Assembly (NCBI GenBank): GCA_040954595.2
Contig: CM082596.2
Coordinates: forward strand, 1,116,001 to 1,180,000
Source: Balanoglossus misakiensis
Lineage: Eukaryota > Hemichordata
Direction of reading: 5' to 3'
Length of the DNA stretch: 64,000 bases
Shown here: in pieces, positions 26,401 through 36,625 of the stretch
How positions within the stretch are numbered: the stretch's first letter is position 1
Layout of the letters: the number at the start of each line of letters is the position of its first letter
The notes under the pieces: model-generated
Databases searched by the model: none
What the model was told of the DNA's origin: nothing
The model's input: the letters and a program-made list of their open reading frames with translations, nothing else
Program-made: the position numbers and the translations under genes

Positions 26401-29279
26401 TTTCTTCTTCCTTTTCCCTTTGTTGTCAGCCGTCTAAAATGAGAAATCACTTGTAAGGTAAATGGTATGAGCAATCATAATCGTTACTGGCTCTGATAAG
26501 TATATCAGCACTCGAAGGGGATGACAAACGGTCCTGACTGAAGGGTTGGGTCCTTCCAACATACTGTACAACAAAGGTGCCAAAATACATGGTAAAGTTG
26601 GACCTCTAATTAAAGAGGGAACTGGGGTGAAAGGGTTAAATCTATCCCTTACCTGTGTGTTAGACTTGACTTCTTTTGGAAGCCATGACTTGTCCACTTC
26701 ACTGTCATCTGCAGTAGGTTCCTCAGCCTTGAAAGTATCTAGTGCATCTGCCTTTGATCCCATGATATCACTGTAGTGTGTGACCTTTCCTTCTGATCCT
26801 GGAATTGGTGTGTCCTGCACTTGATTTGCTCCAAACGGCGACTGTTGGCTGGTGCTTAACTTCCCTTTAAATTGGCTAAAGAAACTTTCATCGCAATTGG
26901 ATTCCACATCTGGTCGTTTACCAGGTGCAACCGTCGGACTTTCAGGGGGCATGGGGGGAAACATCCCTTGGTGTAAGAGCAATGATGAATGCATATGTAG
27001 ATCAAAATCTTCGTCCTCCTCCTCCTCCTCCTTAAAGTCTTGGTCTGTGATCCAAGGCGTATACAAAGTTTGCTGGCAAGGAAAGATAAAGCATGATTTT
27101 AAGTTCAAGTTTGACCTATCTGAAAAATTTCCACTCCTAAACACAACGATCAGACCATTTCCTTAGAACATAAATGTATTTGAGTACAATCCAGTTGACT
27201 CACCTTAACTGAATGACCATTTGTGGGAGCATTATGTTGCCTAATTCGTTCAGTCTTCTCTTCAATAAGTCTCTCTATTTCTCTTGCCAACTCTGAGACT
27301 TTTGCATCCTAGTATAACAGAAACCAAGCAGTATTGTGTATTATTGGAAACAGTGGACAAGAGAACAAGATCTATTGCCTATTGACACAGCAAAACTGCA
27401 GGCAAAATGTACCTTGCAACTGACAAGATACGCAACAAAAATTATATTTCATATGAATTAAAAAGTCTGCTTACTTTTCTAATCATTTGCAAGTCTCTGA
27501 CAGTGATGAGTGCTTCGGTTAGAAATCCTAATTTTTTCATCGCCTTGGCTTTTCTAAACATTGCTTTCTCATTGTGAGGATTTATCATTTTGAGTACTGC
27601 AATGATATTAAGATCAAAAGGTTACAGAATATGAAACAGAAAGGTATAATAAGCAAATAATAAATACATACATACATACATACATACATACATACATACA
27701 TACATACATACATACATACATACATACATACATACATACATACATACATACATACATACAGTGCAGCTTAGGAATAGCTTTCCAACTGCACCAACACTGG
27801 GTCAGCTCTGTTTAAACACTGGGTCAACTCTGGGTTGGCACCCTATTGGCGCTCTAATTAGCACCTATTGGGCTTGTGTTTAACTGGGGTGTTCCAAAAC
27901 AATAGGGTGCGCCAAGGTGCTAACACTGAACAATGCCAAGTGCCAGGGCCAACAGATTCACACCTTTGTAACACTTGGAACACACAGGCTAACACTGTGT
28001 GCCAAAACAATAGGGTGCGCCAAGGTTTAACACCTTTGTAGCACATGCTAACACTGAACAATGCCAAGTGCCAGGGCCAACAGATTCACACCTTTGTAAC
28101 ACTTGGAACACACAGGCTAACACTGTGTTGGCTCATTATAAACACCGTGTCAGCAAGTTGTTAGCAAATTGGAAAGCTATTCCTAAGCTGCACTGTACAT
28201 ACATACATACATACATACATACATACATACATACATACATACATACATACATACATACATACATACATACATACAGATTAATGACAAGATTATTATTAGT
28301 TAAGTTAATAATCTAGTACTTACTGTAGTCACAGTCATCTAGCACCTGACGGGCACTGTCTTTGTCCTGTTTGTGAAATAAATATGAATCCACATCTATA
28401 TTAATTTCACCAAACATTCAAACTTGTCAATGACAGGTGTTTTGAAGCACACAGCAGACAGCAAGATCTAATATGCCAAGCTTAATGTAAGATATGTTCA
28501 TTCATGTATGATGTTTGAAAGACAAGTAAATGTAAAACTTTACGAGTTACTCACCCCAAAACGAAGGAGGCACTCAGCACGATTACAAAGCACAGTCTCT
28601 TCCATTGACCAATCTTTTCCTAAGCCTTCTTCACACTGTAGGGTCATTAGATTGAGAACTTCATTGTAGCAGATGCAAGCTTTACTAATTTCCTTCTCGC
28701 AGAAGAGTGCATTACCTTCGGCTTTTAGATCCAATTCAAGTTTTACAATGAATTCCTTGAGCTGAAACGAACATAGGGAGTTCATGTTTGGTACACTGTT
28801 ATGGACTAAAATAGGTAGAAAGTTTGCCCAAAGTTTATTACGAAATAGGATCGTGCATTGCAATTTGTCATCTTGCTGAGGTGTTACAATAAGGTATAAA
28901 ATGACTACCATAAATAATCAAATAAACTAGCAAGTTTACATGTTTTATTGCGTCATAAAGCATATTATTAACATTAATGACATCTTACCTGTTGTAGGGG
29001 TATAGCTTTCCTCTTTGGAGATCTGAAAACGAATCAAAAATAATTGTTCAGTTTAGCCACTGTCCGTTGAGATTAGAGACATTGCCCGACTTTACTTGAT
29101 GGTATGGAGAGAGAAAAATAACTTCAGACTCACTTTGCAACTTTGAGAGTCTCCGTGATTCTTCTCTGTCGTTTGGAACGACTTTCTCCCTCTGGTGGCC
29201 ATTGGATTTCTGTATTACCATTAGGCCAGTTTGATAAGTTGTGATAGACAAGATTCTTAATTGCCCTTTCCCGATCCAT
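11915..29279 (-). CDS. HELZ2: Giant TPR/CCCH zinc-finger - helicase - RNase II - helicase protein (HELZ2-like)
   Basis: Thirty coding exons in transcript order: 29134-29279, 28989-29022, 28555-28761, 28324-28366, 27475-27596, 27204-27308, 26653-27072, 26349-26433, 25857-26036, 25379-25533, 25192-25267, 23485-25098, 23018-23333, 22697-22889, 22473-22595, 21849-22351, 21036-21701, 20457-20856, 19816-20109, 19591-19698, 19306-19381, 14760-19083, 14412-14497, 14168-14305, 13880-14011, 13198-13787, 12785-13006, 12423-12579, 12141-12308, 11915-12027. Phases agree throughout; 11,796 nt, 3,931 aa. Order: TPR (about 50-185), Lys-rich stretch (about 365-380), zinc fingers (530-1230), UPF1-like SF1 helicase 1 (1440-2010), acidic linker, RNB (about 2550-2970), helicase 2 (3400-3931). 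Vertebrate HELZ2 is an interferon-induced, RNA-degrading helicase/nuclease of about 2,650-2,900 aa; this protein is longer through its ZC3H7-like N-terminus. The weakest junctions are the donor at 25857 (GTGCTG) and the acceptor at 26036. The frame is open upstream of the ATG used here, so the true start may be further 5'. Confidence 0.85.
16040..17860 (-). other. RNase II (RNB) catalytic domain with cold-shock-like folds
   Basis: Within exon 14760-19083. The active-site block [17 protein letters not shown] (near 17115; aa about 2608-2620) keeps the acidic residues that bind Mg2+ in RNase II/Dis3 (first Asp, then DLDD). The [10 protein letters not shown] strand follows, and [15 protein letters not shown] (near 16130) is the conserved C-terminal RNB signature. 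Preceding OB/CSD-like sequence is at about 17250-17850. The predicted activity is processive 3'-5' exoribonuclease. An acidic low-complexity linker (18060-18260) separates it from helicase 1. Confidence 0.9.
18900..21701 (-). other. First UPF1-like SF1 helicase domain
   Basis: Walker A GPFGTGKT lies at the end of exon 21036-21701 (aa about 1628-1636). CTISNSAADLY, formed across the 21036/20856 splice, is motif Ia. Walker [15 protein letters not shown] and motif [13 protein letters not shown] are in exon 20457-20856. NYRCQEQI is in 19816-20109, GVVSPYSSQ spans 19591/19381, and motifs V-VI ([24 protein letters not shown]) open the large exon 14760-19083. All ATPase residues expected for a 5'-3' SF1B RNA helicase are present. 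The beta-barrel region upstream (exon 21849-22351) is also HELZ-like. Confidence 0.9.
26611..26639 (-). repeat. Copy of the interspersed repeat in a HELZ2-like intron
   Basis: Reads AGAGGGAACTGGGGTGAAAG on the + strand and stops within about 10 bp of the splice donor at 26652. A related copy at 23441-23470 is likewise about 15-20 bp from the donor of exon 23485-25098. Confidence 0.75.
27665..28276. repeat. (CATA)n microsatellite, two blocks
   Basis: About 94 bp (27665-27758) and 81 bp (28196-28276) of perfect CATA repeats in the same orientation flank a 437-bp element inside an intron of the HELZ2-like gene. They read as one microsatellite split by an insertion. Confidence 0.95.
27759..28195. 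mobile_element. 437-bp MITE with perfect 27-bp terminal inverted repeats
   Basis: Termini 27759-27785 (begins CAGTGCAGCTTAGGAATAGC) and 28169-28195 are exact inverted copies. TA flanks both ends, consistent with a TA target duplication. There is no ORF for a transposase. The interior carries a direct duplication of about 83 bp (27918-28000 and 28047-28129). The element probably depends on a Tc1/mariner-like enzyme elsewhere in the genome. Confidence 0.88.
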
Positions 29280-30045
29280 CTTCTTAGGGAAAGTTACGAC
29301 TTCTTCTGCAAAAATAAATTAGCGATATTGGCGAACGAAAAGGGATGGCCGCGTAAAGCAAACATTTTCATAAGCAAGATGTTCATTTCACTTCGTTCAT
29401 TTCAGCATGATGGATAGTACTGACCAATCACAGCCCTTTCTAGTCTGATCCTCATTTCCACCGCCTGGCTGCGCTGCCGATGTTTACAAAGGCATTGTAC
29501 AAATAGTTTGTCCAAACAAAAATTACTTTCGTTTCACCTTCGTGTTAAGCAATAAGCGTGACCAGTAAAGATTGTCTTTCAAAGAGTTGACCGCCCATGG
29601 CCATTTGGTCAGTTTCGGCCAATAACACATGGTCAACACATTCTGAAAACGGCGTCGTCATCTGCAGTGACGTCGTTGTTGGATGCAATACCTATGCTAA
29701 CCCAAGACAAATGTGAAAGTGACTCCAGATTTCTATAAGATCGACAGGCACACACAACTGCTTCCAAGAACTGCAGTTGGAATATTTTGACCAGCCACTT
29801 CCGAGAAATCGTCATTAAGTAGCTAGGTTTTTTTCAACTCTTTGCAATTTTATCCTCCGTCAAAAGTTTAAAGTTTTTGTTAATACATCTCATACAAAGC
29901 CATTAATTTGTGATGACAGGAAAAAAAATCAACGGCATAGGCCTAAATATGATTGAAATCCATGCTAGTGAAAATGCGCTGTAGTCTCCATATGAAACGC
30001 GGCGATTGCGATGTTGTCAGTGACATCATCGGGATTGCGATATTG

Positions 30046-30053
30046 TGACGTCA
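30046..30053. promoter_or_regulatory. CRE (TGACGTCA)
   Basis: A perfect palindromic CREB/ATF site. The surrounding GCGATATTG-TGACGTCATC imperfectly repeats a segment about 30 bp upstream (GCGATGTTG...TGACATCATC). Function is inference. Confidence 0.35.
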
Positions 30054-31288
30054 TCAGTAGTCGTTTATCCCAAACTGACGCACGTGTCAGGCTGTTACCA
30101 TACAAGTAAAGAAAATAGAGGATAATACTTAAAAGAGAAAGGTCTGGGTTCAGACGAATGTGATACAAACGTGTTTTATTTCCATTTCATTTAATGTAAT
30201 TGTGAACTGTTGTAGCGACGTGGACTTTAGTCCGGACTACGTGGAATTATAAGTTATGTTGTAGGTCTGTTTCCGGTAATAGCAAAACGAAAGCTGCACA
30301 AACTTGAAACCGCCATGTTGTTTGCATTAAATGAGAATTTACTGCTCACCGCACAGCATGTGTTAATAAATGATCAACTTTATGACTCCAACAAAAACGT
30401 GGTTCTTCCATAAAAATGCTTTTACGGTATATGGTATACAATTTCTAACTTCTGACTCCGAGACAGGTACTCGAGATGTGCATTAGCCTTGAAAATCTTA
30501 TACAGAATGTAAGTATAAAACGGGTTATTGTCCCGGGATATTGTGTTCAATATATCGGTAGCTATGGAGATCGGACGGCACTGAAGATCACGCGTGCGCA
30601 TACCGGTTAAATATAGCTAGACTAGTGTTAAATTATGTCATGGACGAAGTAGTACATGCACAATTGTGTTTGGCAGCGATGGAAGTTAGTATGCGTCAGT
30701 GATAATAATCTGGTAATACCTGTCATCGCAGGTGTCACATACGTATGTATGTAGGTGTCTGTCTGTCTGTATGTCAGTCTACCACAGCCTAGAAACACAT
30801 CAATGTCAACTATTTTTAAACAACACAATATTTAACAGCAATTGTTGACACAGTGTGCCCTTAAAATTCATGAGTCCAAAGTGTTTCCTGTATGCCTACG
30901 TGTTTATTTTTACTGCAGAACACAAGCTGAAACAGGCAAGGAAGTCCATACCCTTAAGACTATGGTCACATCAAACCGAAAGTCATGGCATTGTCAGTCC
31001 TTAACAGACTGTATAGGCCTACAAGCTTATGCGTTGAAATTGATTTCAGGATAAACTTGGAAATCAACAACATACACTCTGATTGTATATTTCGTTCAAA
31101 CATGGCATTTTAAACACAAATGACGACAGCCTACGCGCCTATGTCATGTATGTAGCTTTATAGCGTACCAGTGCAATATATTACAGTACTTCCGTGTTCA
31201 AGATCCCCCATTGCAATCACCAAACCACTTAATATTATAATCCATTCAGTAAAGTTCACGGGCGCTATTGTAGCTTAACTCGACTCAC

Positions 31289-31378
31289 CTAGTTTTAAGT
31301 CATCCAGGCCCGTAAGGCGGGCGCCGTTGCGTTTACCGCCGCCACGACCCACCGTATATGCACAAACGCTAGTCCCGT
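31289..31378 (-). other. Candidate GC-rich 5' exon of the HELZ2-like gene
   Basis: A CpG-rich segment ends in a strong donor (ACTAG|GTGAGT, exon end 31289). Spliced to the acceptor at 29306 it continues the downstream frame: ...LTGLDDLKLE then [13 protein letters not shown]. No in-frame ATG occurs before an upstream stop, so either translation starts at the ATG at 29279, a further 5' exon supplies the ATG, or a non-AUG start is used. The 5' limit given is arbitrary. Confidence 0.4.
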
Positions 31379-32110
31379 GACGTGAAGTACACAAACAAAC
31401 GCAATCGTGTAACCTTAGATGACCTATCTATTTTGAAGAAATCATGTGACAGCGTTTTTCAACGAAACTGGGAGTCACGTGACTTCTTTCTACGAACTCG
31501 CCTGTCCAGGTCGAAACATAGCACACGTCTCTCAAACCTTTGTCTATTTTCAGTCATTTTAATTTGTTCTGCACAACAGCAGCTTGTTGTAGATGATTTA
31601 TTGGAAACTCAAAATAAGTACATTTTTGGCACAAAGTTCATTTCTAGTGTTGCATCATTAAAACATTCTAAAAATTGAAAGCAAATTGTAAAAGAGAATG
31701 ATTGATTTAAAATTGCACCAATATGAATAACTGGCAACTTGCCCAATCGAGCTCCGATTGTCATTCACCAGTATCAGTACATGGTAGTACAATGTATGTA
31801 CTTATTAAATATTTTAATATAAAACTTGACATTATTCCTTTGGAATAATTGTCTATATATACCCTCCTCATAGGAGACAATATTAGTAACTATTTTTTCA
31901 AACTGAAATAAACAATTAGTCCGACCACATAATTCGTGGCACCATTGAAGGAGTACTGCTCAATATTATTCAGGATATTAATCCTGTCTACAAGCGCCTG
32001 GGAGTAATTCTTTAAATTGTCTGGATCGCCCACAGAAGATCAGTTTCTATGGTTACCATGAACTCGATCCATGTAAGGCTCAAGTTCTCGTCTTCGCAAA
32101 ATATTGTCTT

Positions 32111-34520
32111 CTACTTTTTTGATTGTTTTCGCTTTTGTTCTTCAAAGATTTCCGTTGCCTTTTGGTAAATTCGCACATCGTAGTACAAAGCCTCTGAAAC
32201 TTTCGGGTCTGATTGAAGTGTCGACTTCAACTCTTTGACAATTTCTGATCTGTTTCGCTTTGTCACTTCGCCTTCTTCTGTGTAAGCATGATAATTCCAC
32301 GATTGGGTGGAGCACGTGGAAAAAGGTAATTGAAATGCGCCCTCTAGCAATTGAAGGGTGGTGGTGTATTCAGTGTTCAGTCCTATCACAGCAAACCAGT
32401 CCTCGAGGTTTTCCAGAACGTATTGTAAAATTTCCTCTTTATCGTATTTGCTCATGGTGGATTCAAATACCAGTTCGTTTCTATACCAACAAGGGATCAT
32501 GTTTGGTTCTTCCGGCAAACCCTTCTTTTTGCGGAGCTCGTCGACGACGTCATCGTATTCGTGAGTGCAGAAACGGGGGTTATACAGTAACTGGCGGAAG
32601 AAAAAACTGCCTTGGAACATTGCCCACTCGTTGACAGAAACCTTATTGGCGTCTTTTATAACGCAGTGGTATTCATTTCTTACTTTGCAATATTCGTATG
32701 ACGATATGGCTCTCTCGTAAGGATCTCTCAGTACTGTTATATATGCACAGTTGGTCTGCAAATAGTCACAATTTCCGAATATGTGGCCCCCAGTGTAGAA
32801 CTTGTGAAACACCTTGTGAGTTGGTGATCTCTTCATACCTTCGTAATAATCGCCAGAATTTATATCACAAACCACGAACGGCTGATCAAAATTAAATCTT
32901 TTTGCAATGTTTTCCATACAAATCTTCAAAGTGGTTCCACCCGATTTCTGGTTATGTACAAATACAATATTACTTGAGGTGTATTCATCACCCGTTCTTT
33001 TACCTTTAGTGTAAAAGTTCGGCAAGAAATTTTGTTTGTCCAGCCATGGAAATTCTTCCAAAATTCTCCTATATTTGGATGATGTTGTATTTCTGTTTTT
33101 GGTCATTTGGTCTTTGGCATTGGTCGCTACATTTGCCCTAGCTGGTTGAGCTACTGCAATTGCTGGTTGGCCTGCCACATTCACTGGTTGGCCTGCCACA
33201 TTCACTGGTTGGCCTGCCACACCCACTGGTTGGCCCGCCACCTTTACTGGTTGGCCTGCCACGTACACTGGTTGGCCAGCCACATTCACTGGTTGGCCTA
33301 CAACGTTCACTGGTTGGCCGGGTTGGCTCCCAAATCGAGCCTCTGGATTTACAGGGGCTGCCACCTGTGGAGCTGCCATATTCACTGGTTGACCTGCCAT
33401 GTTAAATGGGTGACCGACCATATTTACTGGTTGACCGACCATGTTTACTGGTGGACCGACCACATTCACTGGTTGACCAACCATGTTCACTGGTTGCATT
33501 CCTACATTCACTGGTTGGTGTCCCGCATCTACTGGTTGGCCCACCCCGTTCACTGGATTGTTGGCCGCTATGTTTAATTGGACGGCCATATTTTCGGGCT
33601 GGTTTCCCTGGTTGGGTAACTGAGCTGCCGGGTTCGCTGATTGGACGGGTTCGTTTACTGACTTAGCTGTCAAGCCTGGTGATTGGCCAGCTGCATTCAC
33701 TGGTTGTGGCACAACGTTTTGTGGCTGAACAGCCGGATTTACTGGTCTTCCAACTATTGGCCCAACAATCACATCATCAGACTGCACATTGTTTTGTTTA
33801 TTCCCCGCTTCTTGTCCGAAATTCGGTTTCGTCATCTCTTCTCTTCTCAGTGGGTTTTCGTGTCTGTTGTGAGGAGGAAATAGAGGATCTGGTCATAGCC
33901 TACATAAGTTATATTCAAGTCGATTACACAGCGTTCCTCTAATCCATCACCAGACTATACTGGCCGTCAGCCAACTGCTGTAAATGTGTTGTTCATTTTT
34001 TGTATACCCACGGCGAGACTTCTTTACAAACCGTTGCTTCTTTGTGTTGTCATTAAATGACAAATAGTCAGTGGCACTGGAATGACATGGCCACTATCTA
34101 TAGAATGGACAATAGGGGTCCGACATGGGCCGGGGGATCCTTTCACGAGAGGGGTCTAGCATGGGAGAGAGAATCTTTTCATGATATATATTTCACATGA
34201 ATTGCATAATGTAGACAGAATTTTTACTGCAGCACACCGCTGGCAATTGTTGATTTTTACAATGCAAATTCAAAGCCTCTTCCCCAATCCTGCTTTATGG
34301 CAGAAGATAAAATAAAATGACATCGTTTGCGTAAAGAATCATGTTTGTACGTTATGCTTATAAACAGATTATCCAGGTGGGTCACATCTACTTACCCGAC
34401 TCCTGTGAAGTCTACGTGTATGGTGGGTCCCAGTGACTTCCATGACAACAGAAGTGTTGTCAGTAGCAAGCCCACGGCAATTAACACCGTGATTTGCTTC
34501 TTTTTATGGTATATCGCCAT
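32111..34520 (-). CDS. Type II membrane sulfotransferase with heptapeptide-repeat stem (paralogue 1)
   Basis: Two coding exons, 34396-34520 and 32111-33863 (phase 2 junction), 1,878 nt, 625 aa. Exon 1 encodes a short basic cytoplasmic tail (MAIYHKKKQ) and a hydrophobic signal anchor (ITVLIAVGLLLTTLLL). The stem holds about 16 heptads of GQPVNVA type (aa about 145-290). The catalytic part has the 5'-phosphosulfate loop VFVHNQKSGGTTLK (aa about 340) and the 3'-phosphate motif VLRDPYERAISSYEYC (aa about 418). The predicted role is PAPS-dependent sulfation of a Golgi glycan; the acceptor cannot be read from sequence. A non-coding 5' exon is likely: a good acceptor (ATCTGTCTAG) lies at 34551, 30 bp upstream of the ATG. 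Paralogue 2 shares sequence and gene structure. Confidence 0.87.
33140..33550 (-). repeat. 21-bp coding minisatellite in sulfotransferase 1
   Basis: Two blocks of about eight 21-bp units (core GGTTGGCCTGCCACATTCACT on the + strand) are separated by about 50 bp of non-repeat sequence. The two blocks are distinct subfamilies (GGTTGGCC versus GGTTGACC). Each unit encodes one heptad such as VAGQPVN. The period is a multiple of three, so several frames on both strands stay open. Confidence 0.9.
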
Positions 34521-34550
34521 TTCTTGCTAGTCTTGAATGATAGGGACTCC

Positions 34551-36625
34551 CTAGACAGATAAAACAAAAATAGTAAGGTACGATTGATTTCTATGCATGT
34601 CTTCCTACCAAGAGGTACGTCGCCTTCACCAAGATAGCTACCAGTACATGCCAACATACAATAGTGAAGTAAAGATCCTGGTCAGATTGATCAAATTCTC
34701 ATTCATACAAATGTATTGAGTTCGCGCATGTCTGTGCAGAAGACTCCCCCCCCCGACCATTGCGTGTTGTCGTGGTTGGTTTGGTATGTTTGCGGGACAT
34801 CCCTACGAGGTCATGCATTTCCACAAAGGCGGCTGTCGAGACTGTTGATTGTCTTCATGTAGATACCACAAGTAGCATGAGAGTAGTAATTGACCACGTC
34901 TCCTTGCTATAAATGTCTTTTACTGTGAGTGACTGCCAGTGAGTGGTCATGGCTATTTCTTTGTGTGTAGCTATAAATGTCTTTTCAATTTTCTTGTTTA
35001 CACTGCAACGATGCTGAATACCCCAGGCGATCGCAGTCTCCTTTCATGAAAGTCAACGGACTGTCAAAACACCAATATTGCGTACGATTGCATGGCCTAC
35101 AATGTAATTTAGGCTAGGCTTGCATCTGGACATCTTAATACAGGTGTAAATCAAGACTTTTGTTTGTTAACACTAATCGTATTTGTTCCAAGGATACCAC
35201 GCCCAACTGACCAATACCTGAAAACGCTGTTGGTGTACTTTCTCCGACTTAGTATACCATTGTTGAATTCACTCAACCGCCATAAAGAGTCATTAAACAA
35301 ACTAGTGGTGCACTTTGTGACACTGATTTCACAAGTCTTCTTTTTTGCGGATCAGGTGGTTCAGTCAAACTTTTATCCCTCGCAACATCATGTACATAGA
35401 CTGAGAATGTTTTGTCATGAAATGTGGTAAGAGGGAGAAGGCCAACCCATAACAGTAAGGAACTTCATAACCACCTTGCGTAAAACTTCTCAGATTATTA
35501 AAAACGGTCCCCACAGCGTCATTGGCCTGGTGCCATGCTTTTAAAACACCTCATACTGATGATATCATGAATTGGATTGACTGGTGGTTGTGGAAGGTTG
35601 TTTTCTTAAGCCCTTACTGACCTATATGCGCCGAAGGTCACAAGCAAACAAATGAAGCGTTGGACTTTCATTTTTTTCTGCCTGGCTGCCGCAACCACTG
35701 TTCAAGTACATAACCTGAAACGTCTGTCTTGAATTTTATACAGGAAATATCTTGTTATCACTGACAAGTTTATTCAACCCTGGCAGGCGAATCCGTTATT
35801 TTTACGTTAATGAAACACTTAAACGGAAAACAACCCAACTTACCGTCATACACCACCAGCTACACTTCCTTGCATGCAGTAAACTCTTACACTAACACTA
35901 ACAGGTGGTTGGCGCATGCGTGCTTTGGTCGGACACGGAAGCGCACACGGGGGTGGGGGAGGGCGTGGCCGTGACTAATCAACTTATCAAACGCCCGTAT
36001 ATGCCGTTTGCAGAAAAGTTGGCACCACAGAGGTGGAACTGATTACTCATGAGTTGCTGGTAGACGTTATCTGAATTGAATACTGAAAGTTTTGTATTGT
36101 AATATGGTTTATTAGTTTAAAAATATCCCGGAAACAATCCCGAAGAAGCATAAAACGCCAGATGTAGCATATTTTCTGAACCAGAAATAGAATAAAGAAT
36201 TAAAACATTCCATTATGATTATCAGATAATGTTACGTTTTCCATAGGAAACATCAATAAAATAAAATAGATTATTGCATATTTACTATTCTTGCGATATG
36301 GTGGATAGTTTTCCCGTGACTTTGTACTCTCTTAGGAAAAATAAATATTATTATTATACACCTTCTGCTCCTAACGATACACTTCTCCTCGACACGAGGA
36401 GGGCAGTGGTACCGACTTGGAGAAGCCTAAACAATATCCTGTTGTAGGATGACCTGAACTAGTTCAGACTTTGATATACCAATTCAAACAAAGTTCCAAA
36501 TTAATGTGTAAATGTGAACAGCGGTAAACAAGAATTAGCTTAGCAGTGCCGCTGATTTTCTGGGCATTATATAGACATTCAAAACAGGCCTTTAGTCACA
36601 GTTTATTATAATATGTGAAGCATTA
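34551..36625. other. Intergenic region between the two sulfotransferases
   Basis: No convincing gene. It should contain the promoter and 5' non-coding exon of sulfotransferase 1 and, at 36602-36607, a minus-strand AATAAA that can end sulfotransferase 2 only about 20 bp after its stop. A G-rich patch lies at 35947-35970. Two copies of GCTATAAATGTCTTTT lie near 34910 and 34970. Confidence 0.5.

Larger units (their letters stand above)
22473..28761 (-). other. ZC3H7A/B-like N-terminal part: TPRs and zinc-finger modules
   Basis: TPR exons (28761-27475) contain [18 protein letters not shown] and [17 protein letters not shown], typical helix pairs. Exon 26349-26433 encodes a run of nine lysines followed by a Ser-rich tail (possible nuclear signal). 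Exon 23485-25098 holds three repeats of a module: a CxxC knuckle, an H/W pair, then a CCCH finger ending in HS-(E/P)EE-x3-W. Exon 23018-23333 has a matrin-type C2H2 finger ([12 protein letters not shown]); it is followed by a last CCCH ([10 protein letters not shown], in 22697-22889). This order matches vertebrate ZC3H7A/B, RNA-binding proteins linked to pre-miRNA handling. That resemblance is from recall, not an alignment. Confidence 0.75.
29307..32110. other. Region between the HELZ2-like gene and sulfotransferase 1
   Basis: Mostly the first intron and promoter side of the HELZ2-like gene. It contains a CCAAT box (about 29424), a TGACGTCA CRE (30046-30053) with a near copy TGACATCATC 25-30 bp upstream, the candidate 5' exon (about 31.3 kb), and the probable 3'UTR of sulfotransferase 1 (31.6-32.1 kb). 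I see no further protein gene. Confidence 0.5.

Noticed and set aside
27665-28276. CRISPR-like or regulatory direct-repeat array
   Set aside because: The repeats are 4-bp microsatellite units without spacers, in an animal genome.
28068-28316. ORF with (YIHT)n repeats
   Set aside because: Pure translation of the CATA microsatellite and MITE end.
35164-35430. 88-codon ORF between the sulfotransferases
   Set aside because: Hydrophobic AT-rich frame, no splice-site support and no known domain; length is expected by chance.
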